NCBI RefSeq assembly: GCF_037975245.1
Contig: NC_092578.1
Coordinates: forward strand, 806,001 to 870,000
Direction of reading: 5' to 3'
DNA length: 64,000 nucleotides
Source of the DNA: Apostichopus japonicus
Lineage: Eukaryota; Echinodermata; Holothuroidea; Aspidochirotida; Stichopodidae
This document shows positions 1-12,705 of this stretch, piece by piece. Position numbers and translations under genes: made by a program. A model generated the notes under the pieces. That model made no database searches. It saw only the letters and a program-made list of their open reading frames with translations, and was not told the DNA's origin. Every line of letters begins with the position of its first letter. The stretch's first letter is position 1.

Positions 1-1036
1 TATACGTATAAATAATGGTGTGAGAGGGGTACACGATAACTACTCAGACCTGTGAGCCAAGCTAACTCCTTATTTTTGTTTATAGCCCCCCCAACCCCCA
101 CCCCCACCCTTTCTCTTCATTCCCTAGCCCCTTACCGACCCAAGAAAGCTGGGGTTTCGCAGTTATTACTAGAGCAATTATAACATTAGAATTTTTACTT
201 TCCTCCCCTTGTTCAAAATGTGCAATTAATTTAAATTTATTTGTACATAATCATAAAGAATAAACGTTGCTTTTTTTTAATTAACATTCGTCTTATGTAA
301 GGTGTAAATGTGACACGGAAGCAATTATCGATAATTAGTGTCACTCTATAACCTCCAGTCGCTCCAATTGTCGTATAGTGTATTCTTTTGGTATGTTTAG
401 CACGATGGTTTGGGAGGATAGGGGCAGGGGTAGGTTAGGGGTCGGGTAGGGTAGGGGTCGGGGTATGTACTTTGGAGAAGTCGATGTTGGGTGGGGTAGA
501 GGTGATGTGTATGTGTAATAATTGAAAGGGGTTCGGGAAATGTGTAAGAGGGAGGGGGGGGGGAGGTGTTGAGGTCAATGCTGCATAGAGAACTATCATA
601 ACTAGGATTGATATGATTATATAGAAGCTAAATGCGTCAGTTTTCATATCTCTGCATGTAATTGTCACCGCGAAAAGAGACGTTTGTTCTTTGTTAATGC
701 GACGTTATCTAACAAAGTCGAGTGCCGTATCATATGCATTGTAATGCAGTTTTCAACTAGTACTATAGCCATCAACACTTTGTACTTGACACAATTTTCA
801 CTTTCGTGGTTTGGTTCTGTGTCAGTATATATGCATTTAGGAAAGTTAATTTATATTTCATATGTAGAGATTTTCTTGGTATGGTTTGAGTTCAGCCAAC
901 TTCGGCATATCAGTTAGAATATTTACGTATACTAGACACTCACTGGCAGTACATTCATTCTTTGTAGTTTTCTTTCAGCATTTGATACTAAGTGAGTAAG
1001 TATACTTTTATGTTGTTGTTGTTGTTTTCCTTTCAG
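1..1036. other. Upstream region of the GalNAc-transferase gene, no coding exon supported
   Basis: No ORF here looks like a conserved protein. There are C-rich (about 85-110) and G-rich (about 415-465 and 550-565) tracts. The end of this stretch, about 1010-1036, is a pyrimidine-rich run ending in CAG that reads as a splice acceptor for the first supported exon of the downstream gene. The start codon of that gene may therefore lie in an exon in this region or before the window; I could not place it. Confidence 0.5.
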
Positions 1037-4000
1037 TACTTGCCATCCAGGAGACTGACCTACTTAATACTATGCATATTCATGTTATGGTTCATTGTTG
1101 ACGTCATTGTGATGCACAACCACTGGAATCAAAGTGAAGATGAAACAAGCGACGGTGAATCACCAGAAAAGCGACATGCGCACAGACATCACGTAAGTCA
1201 GGCCAGAAACTGGCAGATCCCTTCTGCTAGGGAGACATTCTGTTTTATTTTATTCACCCATTGTGTTGTTGTTTATTACAGTTTAAATAACCTACCAACG
1301 ATGAACTTGTTGTTGGTGTAGGATGTTAGGTGGTGGGAGGGGAGGGGGAGGGGCGTGTTGAAGGGTCATTTTCCACTTGAATTAAGCTCGATAAATCCAA
1401 TCCGATCCGCACATAGGCAAATCCAGCAACGACCAGTAGTAAACACATATGGGTGACGGGGGATGTATGTGATTAATCCTACCCTGTATACACACAGTGG
1501 ACATAACCTGTCTTTTTTCAGGTTTGAGGCAATAGGATGAAGAGTGTAGAATAAAGTAGGTCATCCTATTGAATTCACCGTCGTAAAATCTAAAAACTAT
1601 ATACGCGTAAGAATGAAATTCATATTTTTCTAATAATTCATTTAAATTTCACCAGAGAGATCACGAAGAGTTGCATTACGTCCAGTTGGTGGACAGACTA
1701 ACCGAACCACGTGACTACAATAGACCAGGTGAAGACGGCAAGCCTATCGAAATATCGGTCGCCGACGAAGACAAAATTAAATTTTCTTGGAAAGAAAATT
1801 TCTTCAACGAAATAGCGAGTAATGAAATATCGGTGGAACGCTCGTTGGGCGACTACAGACCAACAGAGTAAGTATGTGTATGGGTACCTAGGCTCTTACA
1901 AAGCAATATACCGTTAATTATATAGCCTGTTAATGTTGACACTCAATAGTAATGGTGTAAGGTGGCGGCGTGGTGTTTTAATTGGTGCAATGTGGGGTTT
2001 TTACATATGTAATAGGATATTTGTGTGTATGTTTCGGTATAAGACGTAAGTTATTTTAAGCCCATGTTGGAAGAACACGCATAGCTCTTTACATGATTTC
2101 TATACACACGACACATTTTGTCCTTCCTTTTCATAGATAACGATTTGTTTCATATCATTCCTCTATAATCTCTAATTAGCTGTTATAATATGAAAGTGTC
2201 CAATGACTTACCCACAACGACCGTAATTATGACATATTGTGAGGAAGCTTGGTCAACCTTGCTGCGATCAGTTCACAGCGTCATCAACAGATCACCTCCA
2301 GAACTATTAGAAGAAATCATACTGATAGATGACTTCAGTGAAAGAGGTGAGTTGTTCAAGGTCACCCCCCTTTGCCCCTCCCCTATGATCATCTGTTTTT
2401 GTGAAGAATCCTGGCCCTACCCTACCAATGCCGGGCTTCACAATAGGCAGGTGAGGCAGGTGACGCCAAAACGCCTACCAAGGTTACCTCACAATTATTA
2501 ATGATCACTTAAAGTTTACGTTTGGTCCAGGTACACCTCGTTCTGAAAATATGTACTTATTTGTATCATATGTCTCTCTCTCTCTCTAAACCTCTGTAAC
2601 ACAGATTACTTGAAACAACCAGTCGACGAGTACATGACCAAATTCCCCAAAGTCAAGGTCATACACTTAAAGGAGAGACATGGCCTTGTACGTGCCAGAA
2701 TGGTTGGTGCCGCAATGGCTAAAGCACAAGTCCTAACCTTTTTGGATTCCCATATAGAATGTACGGTAGGATGGTTAGAACCACTACTTCAAAGGGTAAA
2801 AGATGAAAGAACTAACGTGGCCTGTTCGGTCATTGACGAGATTGATTCTATCAACTTTGCGTAAGTAATTTATCAATACATTTCATTTTAATTATCGATT
2901 GTTAGAATTTTGATGACTTAATAACATAGATATGGTGGCCCTTTATATTGGTTCAAGGGGAACGGGAGAGGCTGAGGTGGGGGGGGGGGAGTTGGTGAGA
3001 GAACTTATATATTTTAGAAGTGAATCATGTTTCTCTATAAGTGAACTATGTTTAAGAATAGGTTAATATATTGTGAAGTACAATTCACTGACAGTAAACT
3101 ATTATACCGTTCTTTCTTTCTTCTGTCAGATACACAAGAGTAGATGCAAACCTGATTGGATCATTTTCTTGGTCTTTTGCATTTCAGTGGGCTGTGATGC
3201 CAGAACATGAAAGAGAACGGCGTAAAGCTCCATCATGGCCGATTAGGTAAAGTTAAACATACGAGAAGAGGAGAACTTCATACCAGCAGTGGGATATTAT
3301 AAAAAGGGAATACTTACCCAGAAATCCCTTTCTTTTAAACCCTAAATAATTTTGTAGAAAATTGTTGGCTATAAGTATGATGATGGACTCCATCTTTCAA
3401 CTTGTCTCAAACTGTAATCTTGAATAAACTTCAACCACAGTAACACAATTAGATAATTTAAGACAATAACAGATCAAGTAAGAACAAAACCAACGAAACG
3501 GATCTGTGCGTTTACTATAATTATGAAGACAAAATGTTGGGTATAACCAAAGAGAGGAGGGTAGAGGGGGATAAATATGCAGCATATCTGATATGATTGC
3601 CAATACTCGAGTAGTCACCCCTCTCAGCCAGCCAAACACCCCCCCCCCCCACCCCCCACATACACACCTTTCGTTTTACTGGATACCACTGTAATGGATT
3701 GATCGACTATCCGAATTATAAAGTGCTGACAAGACGAAAAACGAAAATACTTTAGAACTACTCCCTAACAAGTACCTAATTTTATTACAGTATACCAGGA
3801 CGAATACCCCTACTCACACCACCCTAAACGGCCGCATACTGACCTACCCAACACTTCACGAGACAGGATTGTTTGTGACCGCAGGCGGAGACTGGATGAC
3901 TTTTGGAATAATTGAACTCGCATGGATATCACCATGACTTCACTATATATCCAGTGTCAATTCTACCAATCACAAAATAGTTTCTATAGCGTTTGTGACG

Positions 4001-7000
4001 CTGTACAGTTTCACGTAGACCTGTGCCAGGGTAAGGAGTTACTCAATCTTACATGTGTGCTGATGCTCTACAGATAAATAATTGCATTGCTCTTTGGACA
4101 AATAATGAAACCTTATGAGATCCTGGAAATAACAAATCTTTAGAACACACTTGGAATAGCTGGTATACCGATCCTGAAAATAAAAGCGTTATTAGGGAAA
4201 GAAGAGGTCCGAATATTATTATTTTGTAAATAACTTAAATACCTCGTACTTGTGACTCCTCCATTCCATGTGAAACGCGAACAATATATGGCACATATGA
4301 CCTATAGATATGCTTTTGAGCAGACTTTGCGTTTGTCCTGAAATAGTTTCCAACTAGCATGTACCACCTCGTACACTTCCCCCACCTTCACTCTGTCTTC
4401 ACGTCAGCATAAAAGTTTTTAAAAAGGCACTGTTTTTACTCCACAGATCTCCAACGATGGCTGGAGGTATATTTGCGATAGACAGAGCTTTCTTCTACGA
4501 AATAGGGGCTTACGATCCTGGATTTAAGATTTGGGGAGCAGATAATATAGATCTGTCTTTCAGGGTATGAAAGAGTTTTAATCTTTTGGTATGATTTGTT
4601 GTTCCATCTTAATCACAGCAAAAACTTCTAATCCTCTATCTTATTTCTTGTTTTTGATCATGCTTTCATTTTTGTACATGTTAACGTCTTTTATGTATCA
4701 TTTTTATGTGTCCTATTTATAAATTTTATAATTTATACTGGAATAAAGAAAATGAAATTGAATTGAAGTGTATAGGGGAGGGGGAGAGGGGAGGGAGTGT
4801 GGAGAGGGGTAAGGGGAGGGAGCGGGAACGAACGACAATGTTTGAAACAGTACGCTATTTCTCAGACTCCATTTTCTTGTTTCAGATCTGGATGTGTGGT
4901 GGTCAGCTTGAGTTCCTACCATGTTCTCGAGTCGGACACATCTTTCGTAATGGTCATCCATTTACTTTTCCTGAGAGCAATATTAAACAGTACGTATGAC
5001 GTTATTTAAACTAAAAATTACTTTTGAAACGAGTGTTCTCAGGTAACCATAAACGCTTTGAATATGATTATGGGCGTCGAAAGTCAGTGAGGGCCCTGCA
5101 TGCGGGACAATTATGTCACCGGGGCCCCTATTTATACCCTTCAAGTTTCCTTAAGTACGGTATATTATAAATATGAAAATATGTATTACTCTTTTCTTTA
5201 TTCCATATTTTCCTGGGTCCCCTAATTTACCCGGGCCTGCATATGACGTCACCCTTAAAATAATTCCGCTTACAGCAGGACCCACTTTTCTCTGATTAGA
5301 ACAGTGTCCCTGAGAAGAGCAGCTACACGTGTACTGAATATATCCAATTAATAGAGAAACCCGACCTAAGACTGACATTTTCAAGCTAACGTCTGTTAGA
5401 AATAATATTTCTTTTTGTCTCTTATCATGAATGTCATATTTTCCAGGACATTTCACCATAACACACTACGGACCGTTGAGGTGTGGGTAGACGAACCGTA
5501 CAAGCAAGTATTCTTCGACCACGTGCCTGAGATGAAAGGAGTGGACCCCGGGGATCTCACAGAGAGGAGAGCCATACGTGAAAATTTAGAGTGTAAAGAT
5601 TTTCAGTGGTATCTTGATAATATCCACCCAGATCACTCTAAACCAGATTTCAAATTCAAGGCAAAAGGATCGGTAAGAATTTGGGACCTTGTCTACCTAT
5701 TACTTACCCTCATCATACGAAGGCAGGGGCGGGACAAGAACGTAGGAAGGGCAAAAAATACTGCCTGATCCCCGGTGGTTTAAAATGAATACTTAACTCT
5801 TCTCAGCATGTAATATGTCCGCATATGACACAATAAAAGTGTTGCTTAATGCGAACAACGTGTGCCCAAACCCGCATGATATAATTCACCCACATTGTGT
5901 CTCCTCGTACCCACTAGAGTGCTTTTTGGTGATGCCTCCCTCTGCTACTGTGTTCATAATGTTATTATTTTGCTCTTTAATTGCAGCTGAGAAGCCGGCG
6001 ATATCCTCACCTATGTCTGACTAACATGGCCAGAGGAAGAATCGCTTTACTAGACTGCGCAGATGTTCAGCGTAATCAAGTGAATATATCTTCATTACAT
6101 AGCAGCAAGTTTATCTTAACATGGTTTGAGGTGTCGTAAAGCGGGGCATGGGTGGGTCGTGAAGTTACTCGAGAGGGAATTTGTTCGAAATCAAGGAAGA
6201 GAGCATTGATGCATTAAGGGAATGGTCTTATCCCAAGAGATTCCTAAATTTGAATGCTCTTTTGCCATATTATCATTTATGTATAATTATCGGATTATTT
6301 GTTAATCGTTACATAATTAGCGAATTAGTATGTTTAGCGGATTAGTACTTTCGCAGGGTTAAGTTTTTGTAATGATTATTCGAAAGTGCCCCATTTTAAG
6401 AGTATTGAAATGTTTTTGGGACTAACATTGGTACCAGGGCCTTTGACCTTGGGCCCGGTAGTTGCCTCTTCTAACTATTCGATAATTATGCATTGATGAG
6501 CATGGTTGATTTATTATTAGAGCTATATGATACCTGTTATTAGACCCTCTTAGCCTGTACATTACAACCATTCTTACATTATTTCCTTCCTGCCAACAAA
6601 TGCCCAATGCTTCTCTTTGTCTCAAGGTATTTTTCTACACAATGAGAGAAACAATTGAGACTGATGGATTTTGTATTACCAATAATGATGATCAACTCGC
6701 CCTTGGAAGTTGCCACACAAATCCTGCATCAACATTTAAACACGTCAAGGTACCTCATTCAGTATTCTCTATAGTCTGATAGTTTACGTATTAAATTTTA
6801 TTGTGCAATTTGGGCAATTTTTATCTAATTCCTTATTGAATCATCATCACGATCACAATGATAATAAAGATAATCTTTCGTCTTACAAAAAATGTTTATT
6901 TGTAATTTCCTGAAGTATTCATATATCCAGCAAGTACCAGAGAATCGTTATACAGGTGTTTACAAAACCTCCCTTTATTTCTGTCCTGATTAACTAATAC

Positions 7001-7328
7001 AGTGACGTGGTTTATATATTTAACATAAACCAGCAAATTAAATATTTTATAACACAAGTTATTTTTTGTGTTCCTGTAGCCCATATATGAACGTGCTGTT
7101 TAATGATGCATGTGCCTCTGTAAGATATGAGGCGGGACGTTGTCTTCTATTCAGATTTTATTTTTACATTTACAGGGTAATCAGATTAAAGAAATATCCT
7201 CTGGAAAATGTTTAGGTATCGAAGATGAAACAACAGACGTTCTCTTTGAACAATGCCAGAGCAATTCCGGCAATCAACGCTGGATGTGGGAAAATTATTT
7301 TGATGAAAACGGAGAGAAAGAACTTTAA
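1037..7328 (+). CDS. Polypeptide N-acetylgalactosaminyltransferase (GALNT family), 11 exons, start uncertain
   Basis: Exons: 1037-1192, 1656-1867, 2180-2346, 2605-2860, 3130-3246, 4447-4564, 4886-4989, 5447-5672, 5987-6079, 6627-6749, 7176-7328. All join in phase at GT-AG sites to give about 574 residues, the usual family length. The enzyme moves GalNAc from UDP-GalNAc to Ser/Thr in the Golgi, starting mucin-type O-glycans. Exon 1 holds a type II signal anchor ([15 protein letters not shown]). Exon 3 has [19 protein letters not shown], exon 4 the DSH metal motif in [16 protein letters not shown], exon 6 [13 protein letters not shown] then FKIWGADN, exon 7 [19 protein letters not shown]. Exons 9-11 form a C-terminal ricin-like lectin domain ending after NQRWMW. 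Oddities are DSHIE for the usual DSHCE, WGADN for WGGEN, and loss of the Asp of the CLD motifs. An in-frame ATG at 1010 would add nine residues but falls in the pyrimidine tract of a good splice acceptor, so the true start may lie upstream. Family identity is firm; the subfamily was not determined. Confidence 0.93.
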
Positions 7329-7431
7329 TCTTACAACGGTGCACCCATAATACAACAGAATTCCTTATTGAACCATAATATTTGTTCTACAAGATTTAGT
7401 GACCGACATTTGCGGGAGAGCATTCATCAAG

Positions 7432-7437
7432 AATAAA
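7432..7437 (+). terminator. Polyadenylation signal AATAAA of the GalNAc-transferase gene
   Basis: A canonical AATAAA lies about 104 bases after the stop codon at 7326-7328, a plausible 3' UTR length. No transcript evidence is available. Confidence 0.6.
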
Positions 7438-8624
7438 AATTAAACGTTGTAAAAGAGTATTGTATGTAACGTTTCTTTACAATGGAATATGTTCTAGTAT
7501 ACAAGGTCCACCACCCCCCCCCCTTACCCCCTTCACATTCTTCACAAGTCAACACGTGCCACTGAAGGACGACATACAATAAGAAACGTTCGTTCTTGTG
7601 TTGTTGTATTGATATTGTGCTAGGGTTGTGCACAAAAAGCTATATATTGGGCTTGTCAATATTAAGACATGCCATTTTCAAGTTAGGATTGGTGAGTCTA
7701 TGTGACGTCATAGCAATTTTTATGTCACGTGATGCATCTTCCGACATTCAGCACGATACTCCACCGTGAATGATACTCCACTTTTGTTCATGAACAAAAT
7801 AATTAATATGTTTTCCATTTTACTGATGTCGTCACTAAATATCTGAGTTTATTTTTAAATCCACCCAGTTGGGACACTTTTTTATATGCAGTACTTTCAT
7901 GCAATGCTTGAAAGTACTTGTACTAAAAGTATGAGCAGTATAAATATCACGTTTCATTGAAACTGTTCATACTGTTAATACGAGTGATTTCAAACTTAAA
8001 AGCAAAATACCGTATGGAGTTTTACTAACCTTAGACAACTGCCGACGCACCCTGTATGTACAAGGCCGACTGCCAATCGGGAAAACGCTAACTGAAGAAT
8101 TTTCCCGGCTGAAGCCGAAACGAATTAAAACTGGGCAAGCGCTTCATCAGTCGTAGTCTCAAGCACACGCACAATGGCCGACTATCCACGATTACCGACG
8201 TAACGACGGTCGAGTTAAGTCGGGCAGTGCAGAGCCGTAAATATACGGCTCTGGGGCAGTGATCTGCCTGGCGCCACCTATTTTCAATGTTGACAGGGTA
8301 ACCAGTCATCTGCCTGGCGCCACCTATTTCGATGTTGACAAGGTATCCGTAGTCGATGATTATACTTATCTATTATTACGTCACGAGGCCATTTGTTGAT
8401 ACATCTATTCTATTGTACTCGGAATGTAGCAGTTGGATCTTAGCCGAGCCAATCTACTATACATCATACCATCGAATGTTTTAGGGGATTCAAGTTTTGA
8501 TTATCGTTTACCGACCGACATCTTTGGAATAATATTTCACTTTTGTTTCGATCAATTAATTTCTTCTCCACTTTCTTCTTAAGGAAGCGCAATTGCCTAT
8601 ATAGTTGCAAAACGAAACAAAAAC
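7438..8624. other. Intergenic region with a short tandem duplication
   Basis: No gene is seen. The region contains the presumed promoter and 5' UTR of the adhesion GPCR gene. A 46-bp tandem duplication lies at about 8262-8345. The sequence just before the GPCR start codon contains CCTATATAGTTGC at about 8596-8608, but this is too close to the ATG to assert it as a TATA box. Confidence 0.4.
8262..8345. repeat. Two-copy tandem duplication, unit about 46 bp
   Basis: ATCTGCCTGGCGCCACCTAT occurs at 8262 and again at 8308, each followed by a near-identical TTTC(A/G)ATGTTGACA(G/A)GGTA segment. The two copies differ by a few substitutions, so the duplication is not brand new. It lies about 300 bp upstream of the GPCR start codon. 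Confidence 0.85.
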
Positions 8625-11600
8625 ATGAAGCTACAACTACTCACGTTGTTTAACATTCTTTTGTGTGTGTTTTGTACTTGGGTTGTAAAATCTCAAGCAA
8701 CGTTACCGTTAGACATAGTCAACCAAGTACCGGTAACTGACAAACCCACAACGGACGTTAATGACGTAGAAGAAGATGCTACAACGCCAGAGGCTGGACT
8801 GCCTACCCTGGCTAGCATTCAGTACCTAGAGGAATTATATTCAACCAATGATGGATTACCTAATGAATGCCGCAGAGGTAAGTCTGAAACATTAACACAC
8901 CATATAGGATTAGGGGAGGGGGTTAATTTCCTTTTGTCAAGTGAAGAGGACTTAAATCCATGTACCGATAGTGTATATGAATCTTAATATTTCCCAAGTA
9001 TAGAATAAAAGCCTCCCCATGCACCTCCACTGCCTCCCCCCCCCACTACTCCCCTACACACACGAAACACAAACAACCTGTTATGTGTTGTGCTATTTTG
9101 GTATGAAGTTTTGAAAAAACCTTTTCACTTTTTGTTTTGAGGGAGGGGGGGGGGGCGTCGAAGTTTAGGACACCGACCCATTTAAGGATAATGATAAACT
9201 GGAGAGAAGTTTGGTTGGGGTGGGAGGTGTGGGGGGGGGGGGTGATAAGGGGCGATGAATAATGTACTTTTGATAGGTTCCAGGCTGTACCTGCGAGATT
9301 CTAACTTGACGGCCTCTTTCTATAGTAAGAAATCAGACAATATACAGTTATAACTTTACCTTCAAAATCAGGGGAAATTGTTTTAGTTTGTAGATTTTCT
9401 TTCTTGAAAAGGTAACAACATATGGATGCAATGACATAAGAAGATGTTGCTTGTCGCTAATTTTTCAACTTTGATTCGAAATTGACCTATAGCACATGTA
9501 ATCCAATAAATTAATTTTTTAATGACGTTCTTGCCGCGGGTCCTTTTATTTTCCTATCCATTGTAATTTTTACCGAAAAACCAAGAAAATGTAGGGAAAA
9601 AACAGTACGTGAACCAATATAAAGTCTATTTAATGAGTTTGCTTCATTGGTGTTACAACATATTGAGGTAGTTTGGCACTTTTATAAGCGTCACATATTA
9701 TCACAATTTCTCGAAGCCTGTAACACGTAGGCGTATACCTGTGCCAAGAGCATAAAAGAGTCGGGACGGAACTGGTGTTATTGTTCTTAACTGTTACATA
9801 ACTGCACCCTTTTCGGGTTTGATACTTGATCATAACGTATGAAAGCATAACCTTAACTTGATGAGCGTATATTACCACACATTAACGACTCCAAGTTTAA
9901 ACCGATATTTTACGTAAACGAAGAAAGTATTACCGATTGTTGTTCCTAAACATGTCTTACATTGCAACCTTACACAAAACTTATTCTCAGACACAGACAA
10001 GAACTCTACATTAATTTTATTATTCTGAAACGTCATTGTGTCGAACGACTCCAGTTTAATGTTAGTCTCGGAGGTCATATGAGGGGAGTGCCGTCGTGGG
10101 AGGGGATGATCTCGGACTGCCCATTCAACAAGAGGGGGAGGGGGGAGGTATCAAGTCATTTCACTTTATTCACCTGCTAAAAGTCATCCCATTCAGTTTG
10201 TTGTGAAATAAGATAAAAAATCTAGTACATACGTGGTACATAATCAACAATTGTTCATTTTTCGGTTTATATATACTCAACTGTTCATCAACCTGTCAGC
10301 CGCAAATTCGGAGGTGTGTCTAATGTAATCATGTACTTTGGTGGGGAGGAGATGGGAGAGAGAGGAGGTTATAATGCAAACAATCACCATAACAACCACC
10401 TCTTGAATAAAGTATTGCAAACTGCTGGATCACCTCAGCAAGCATACTTTTCGAACTGAAAACACATATTACAAAACATTTACTGTTATATCATCGCAGA
10501 ACTTGAAGATGCGACAGTATAGGCTACAATATTGTCCTAGTCATATGTAGTTCTGGTCATTTTTACACGTTCACTACCGTAAAATATCAATAACTGATGG
10601 ATCAGAAGTGGTTTTAATTTTCCTTGGAGTGAGTCTACTTCACTTTTCTCCTCTCTCTTTAGGTTCATGGAATCTGGTTTATACTTTGGGCTAAGTGTCA
10701 CTGCGGAATTCAAAAAGTTTAAAATTTAACCGGATAAACCCTTGAAGATTAAAAACGCTAAGATAAAAGCAAGAGGGTTAAAAAGGAACCTTTGTAACTT
10801 AATAGCCTACAAGAGTAGGGAGTAAGTACTGCGTGCTAGCCATTTACCTACTAAATAAATAAACCTAACGAGTTAAAACCACTCTCGAGATTGTCAGGAA
10901 TTTGTCTAAGCAGAACAAGAAGAACTGAAACGAAGAAAGCTTGGTGGTTTTATGAGGCGATTGATGCAATGGTATAGTGCCAACCGGGTAAATGATGGTA
11001 GCCATAACGACGATTGCGCTAATTGCGCATGCACCGTACGCATCGGTGACGTCATAACAATATCTCTGGTTGGGGTTTTGTAACTCTGCACTAAACTTAC
11101 CATGATTATTTAAGTATTCTGGAGTTCACAAATTACGTAATGGATAGGCTACTTCCTTTGGTCAATCTACCTTTTGATGCATACAAGTACCCTAAAACCT
11201 CAACAACAAAAACTACTTAACGCAAATTTAGGCCATAACTTCGAATATTTGCTTTAATATGTATATTTCGTTAAAATTAGTTCTGTCACCGTTGCGTTTG
11301 GAACAATAATTTACTCGACCATTTTGCTAAATCTAATCTGAAATAATTCTAAACTATGTGACCACGTGACTATAGAGACCATTCATATTGCACAATGCAT
11401 CTGTTCCACTGCATGCTGGAATGTATAGCGGAACGTGTATAAGTATTGCAGCATACATTATGCATTTAACCAATATTATGATACAGGGTGTGATAAGTTT
11501 GCCTTTGCATGTCTGTATAGTGTATAAAGTGCTACACTCATTGTTTTCATTTTTCCTTTGTTTTCACACCACCTTTATTATCATAACCTAAGAATAGCTA

Positions 11601-12606
11601 CACGATGTAGGTTACCATAAACCAGTTCCAGGAATTGTTAACCGAATCGCATTATTTTCTTCAGGACTATTTTTGGTTTATCTTTTAGAGTTTGCTGATC
11701 TTATCTTTGTGTGCAGGGATCTTTACTTTAATTCGTCTTTAAAGTATGAACATTTGTGCCAAACAACCTTCAAATTCTAAAATGAGATTTTCTCGTTAAG
11801 TTGACAGACTCACACAGAAACGTGTTGTGGATCCAAATAATCGCATCACAGATGGAATAAACACGCGGGATTCTTTTTTTAAGGTCAAAATTGTGACGTT
11901 ATAACGTTTGAGACTGCGGGATAGCTTATATCACTGGCATAGCCATGGATTTGGGGGTGGGGGGAGGGTGGCACTAAGAAAGTTTCTTGCCTAGCAAAGA
12001 GAATTTTGATGGTAAGATATCCTCCGTTCCCTTCCCCATTTGGTGCCTGTAGTAATTCTAAATTTCGGGTTCTTTCAGCAGAGTTTGATATATTTAATTG
12101 ATTATCTTGATTAAGCCATTAGTTAAAGGTGAACGTGTCTGTAATTCTGGTAAAGCGATGTTTGTGGTTTGTGGTGGTTTTATTTTATTTGTCATGAGCT
12201 ATTATTGTATTTTATGTTAGCCTTCCTTTGTTTTTCTGGTAGGCCGAGGTTATTTTTTGCTACTCTGCGGCGTCAGAGCTGTTTGTCTAACAGTTCTTAG
12301 TTGTTTATGTGAGGTAAAGTCAAGAAGCAGATTAACTGTATAATTATCTTTGATCATGCAGCTGGTCATATATCTATAAATAACTTGAATAGAATCAGCT
12401 TGGTAAAGCTTAACTTTTTCCATGGTTTACATAATCTAACATTTCTGTCTGTTTGTTTGAAATGCTATGACTTTTAAATTACAGGAATGTCCCTTTCAAT
12501 TTTGAGTAGTGTTACGTTCCCCAGTACAACAGATTTATAGGTTGACTGAGGTATACTGTCACGTGCTACTGGGAGCCTGGCGGGAACCTGTGCGTGTAAG
12601 CGTATG

Positions 12607-12705
<99 letters not shown>

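Noticed and set aside
1010..1036. In-frame ATG at 1010 as the GALNT start
   Set aside because: It would put a hydrophobic LLLLF run ahead of the basic residues of the signal anchor and lies in a strong pyrimidine tract ending in CAG, so a splice acceptor is more likely. Not excluded.
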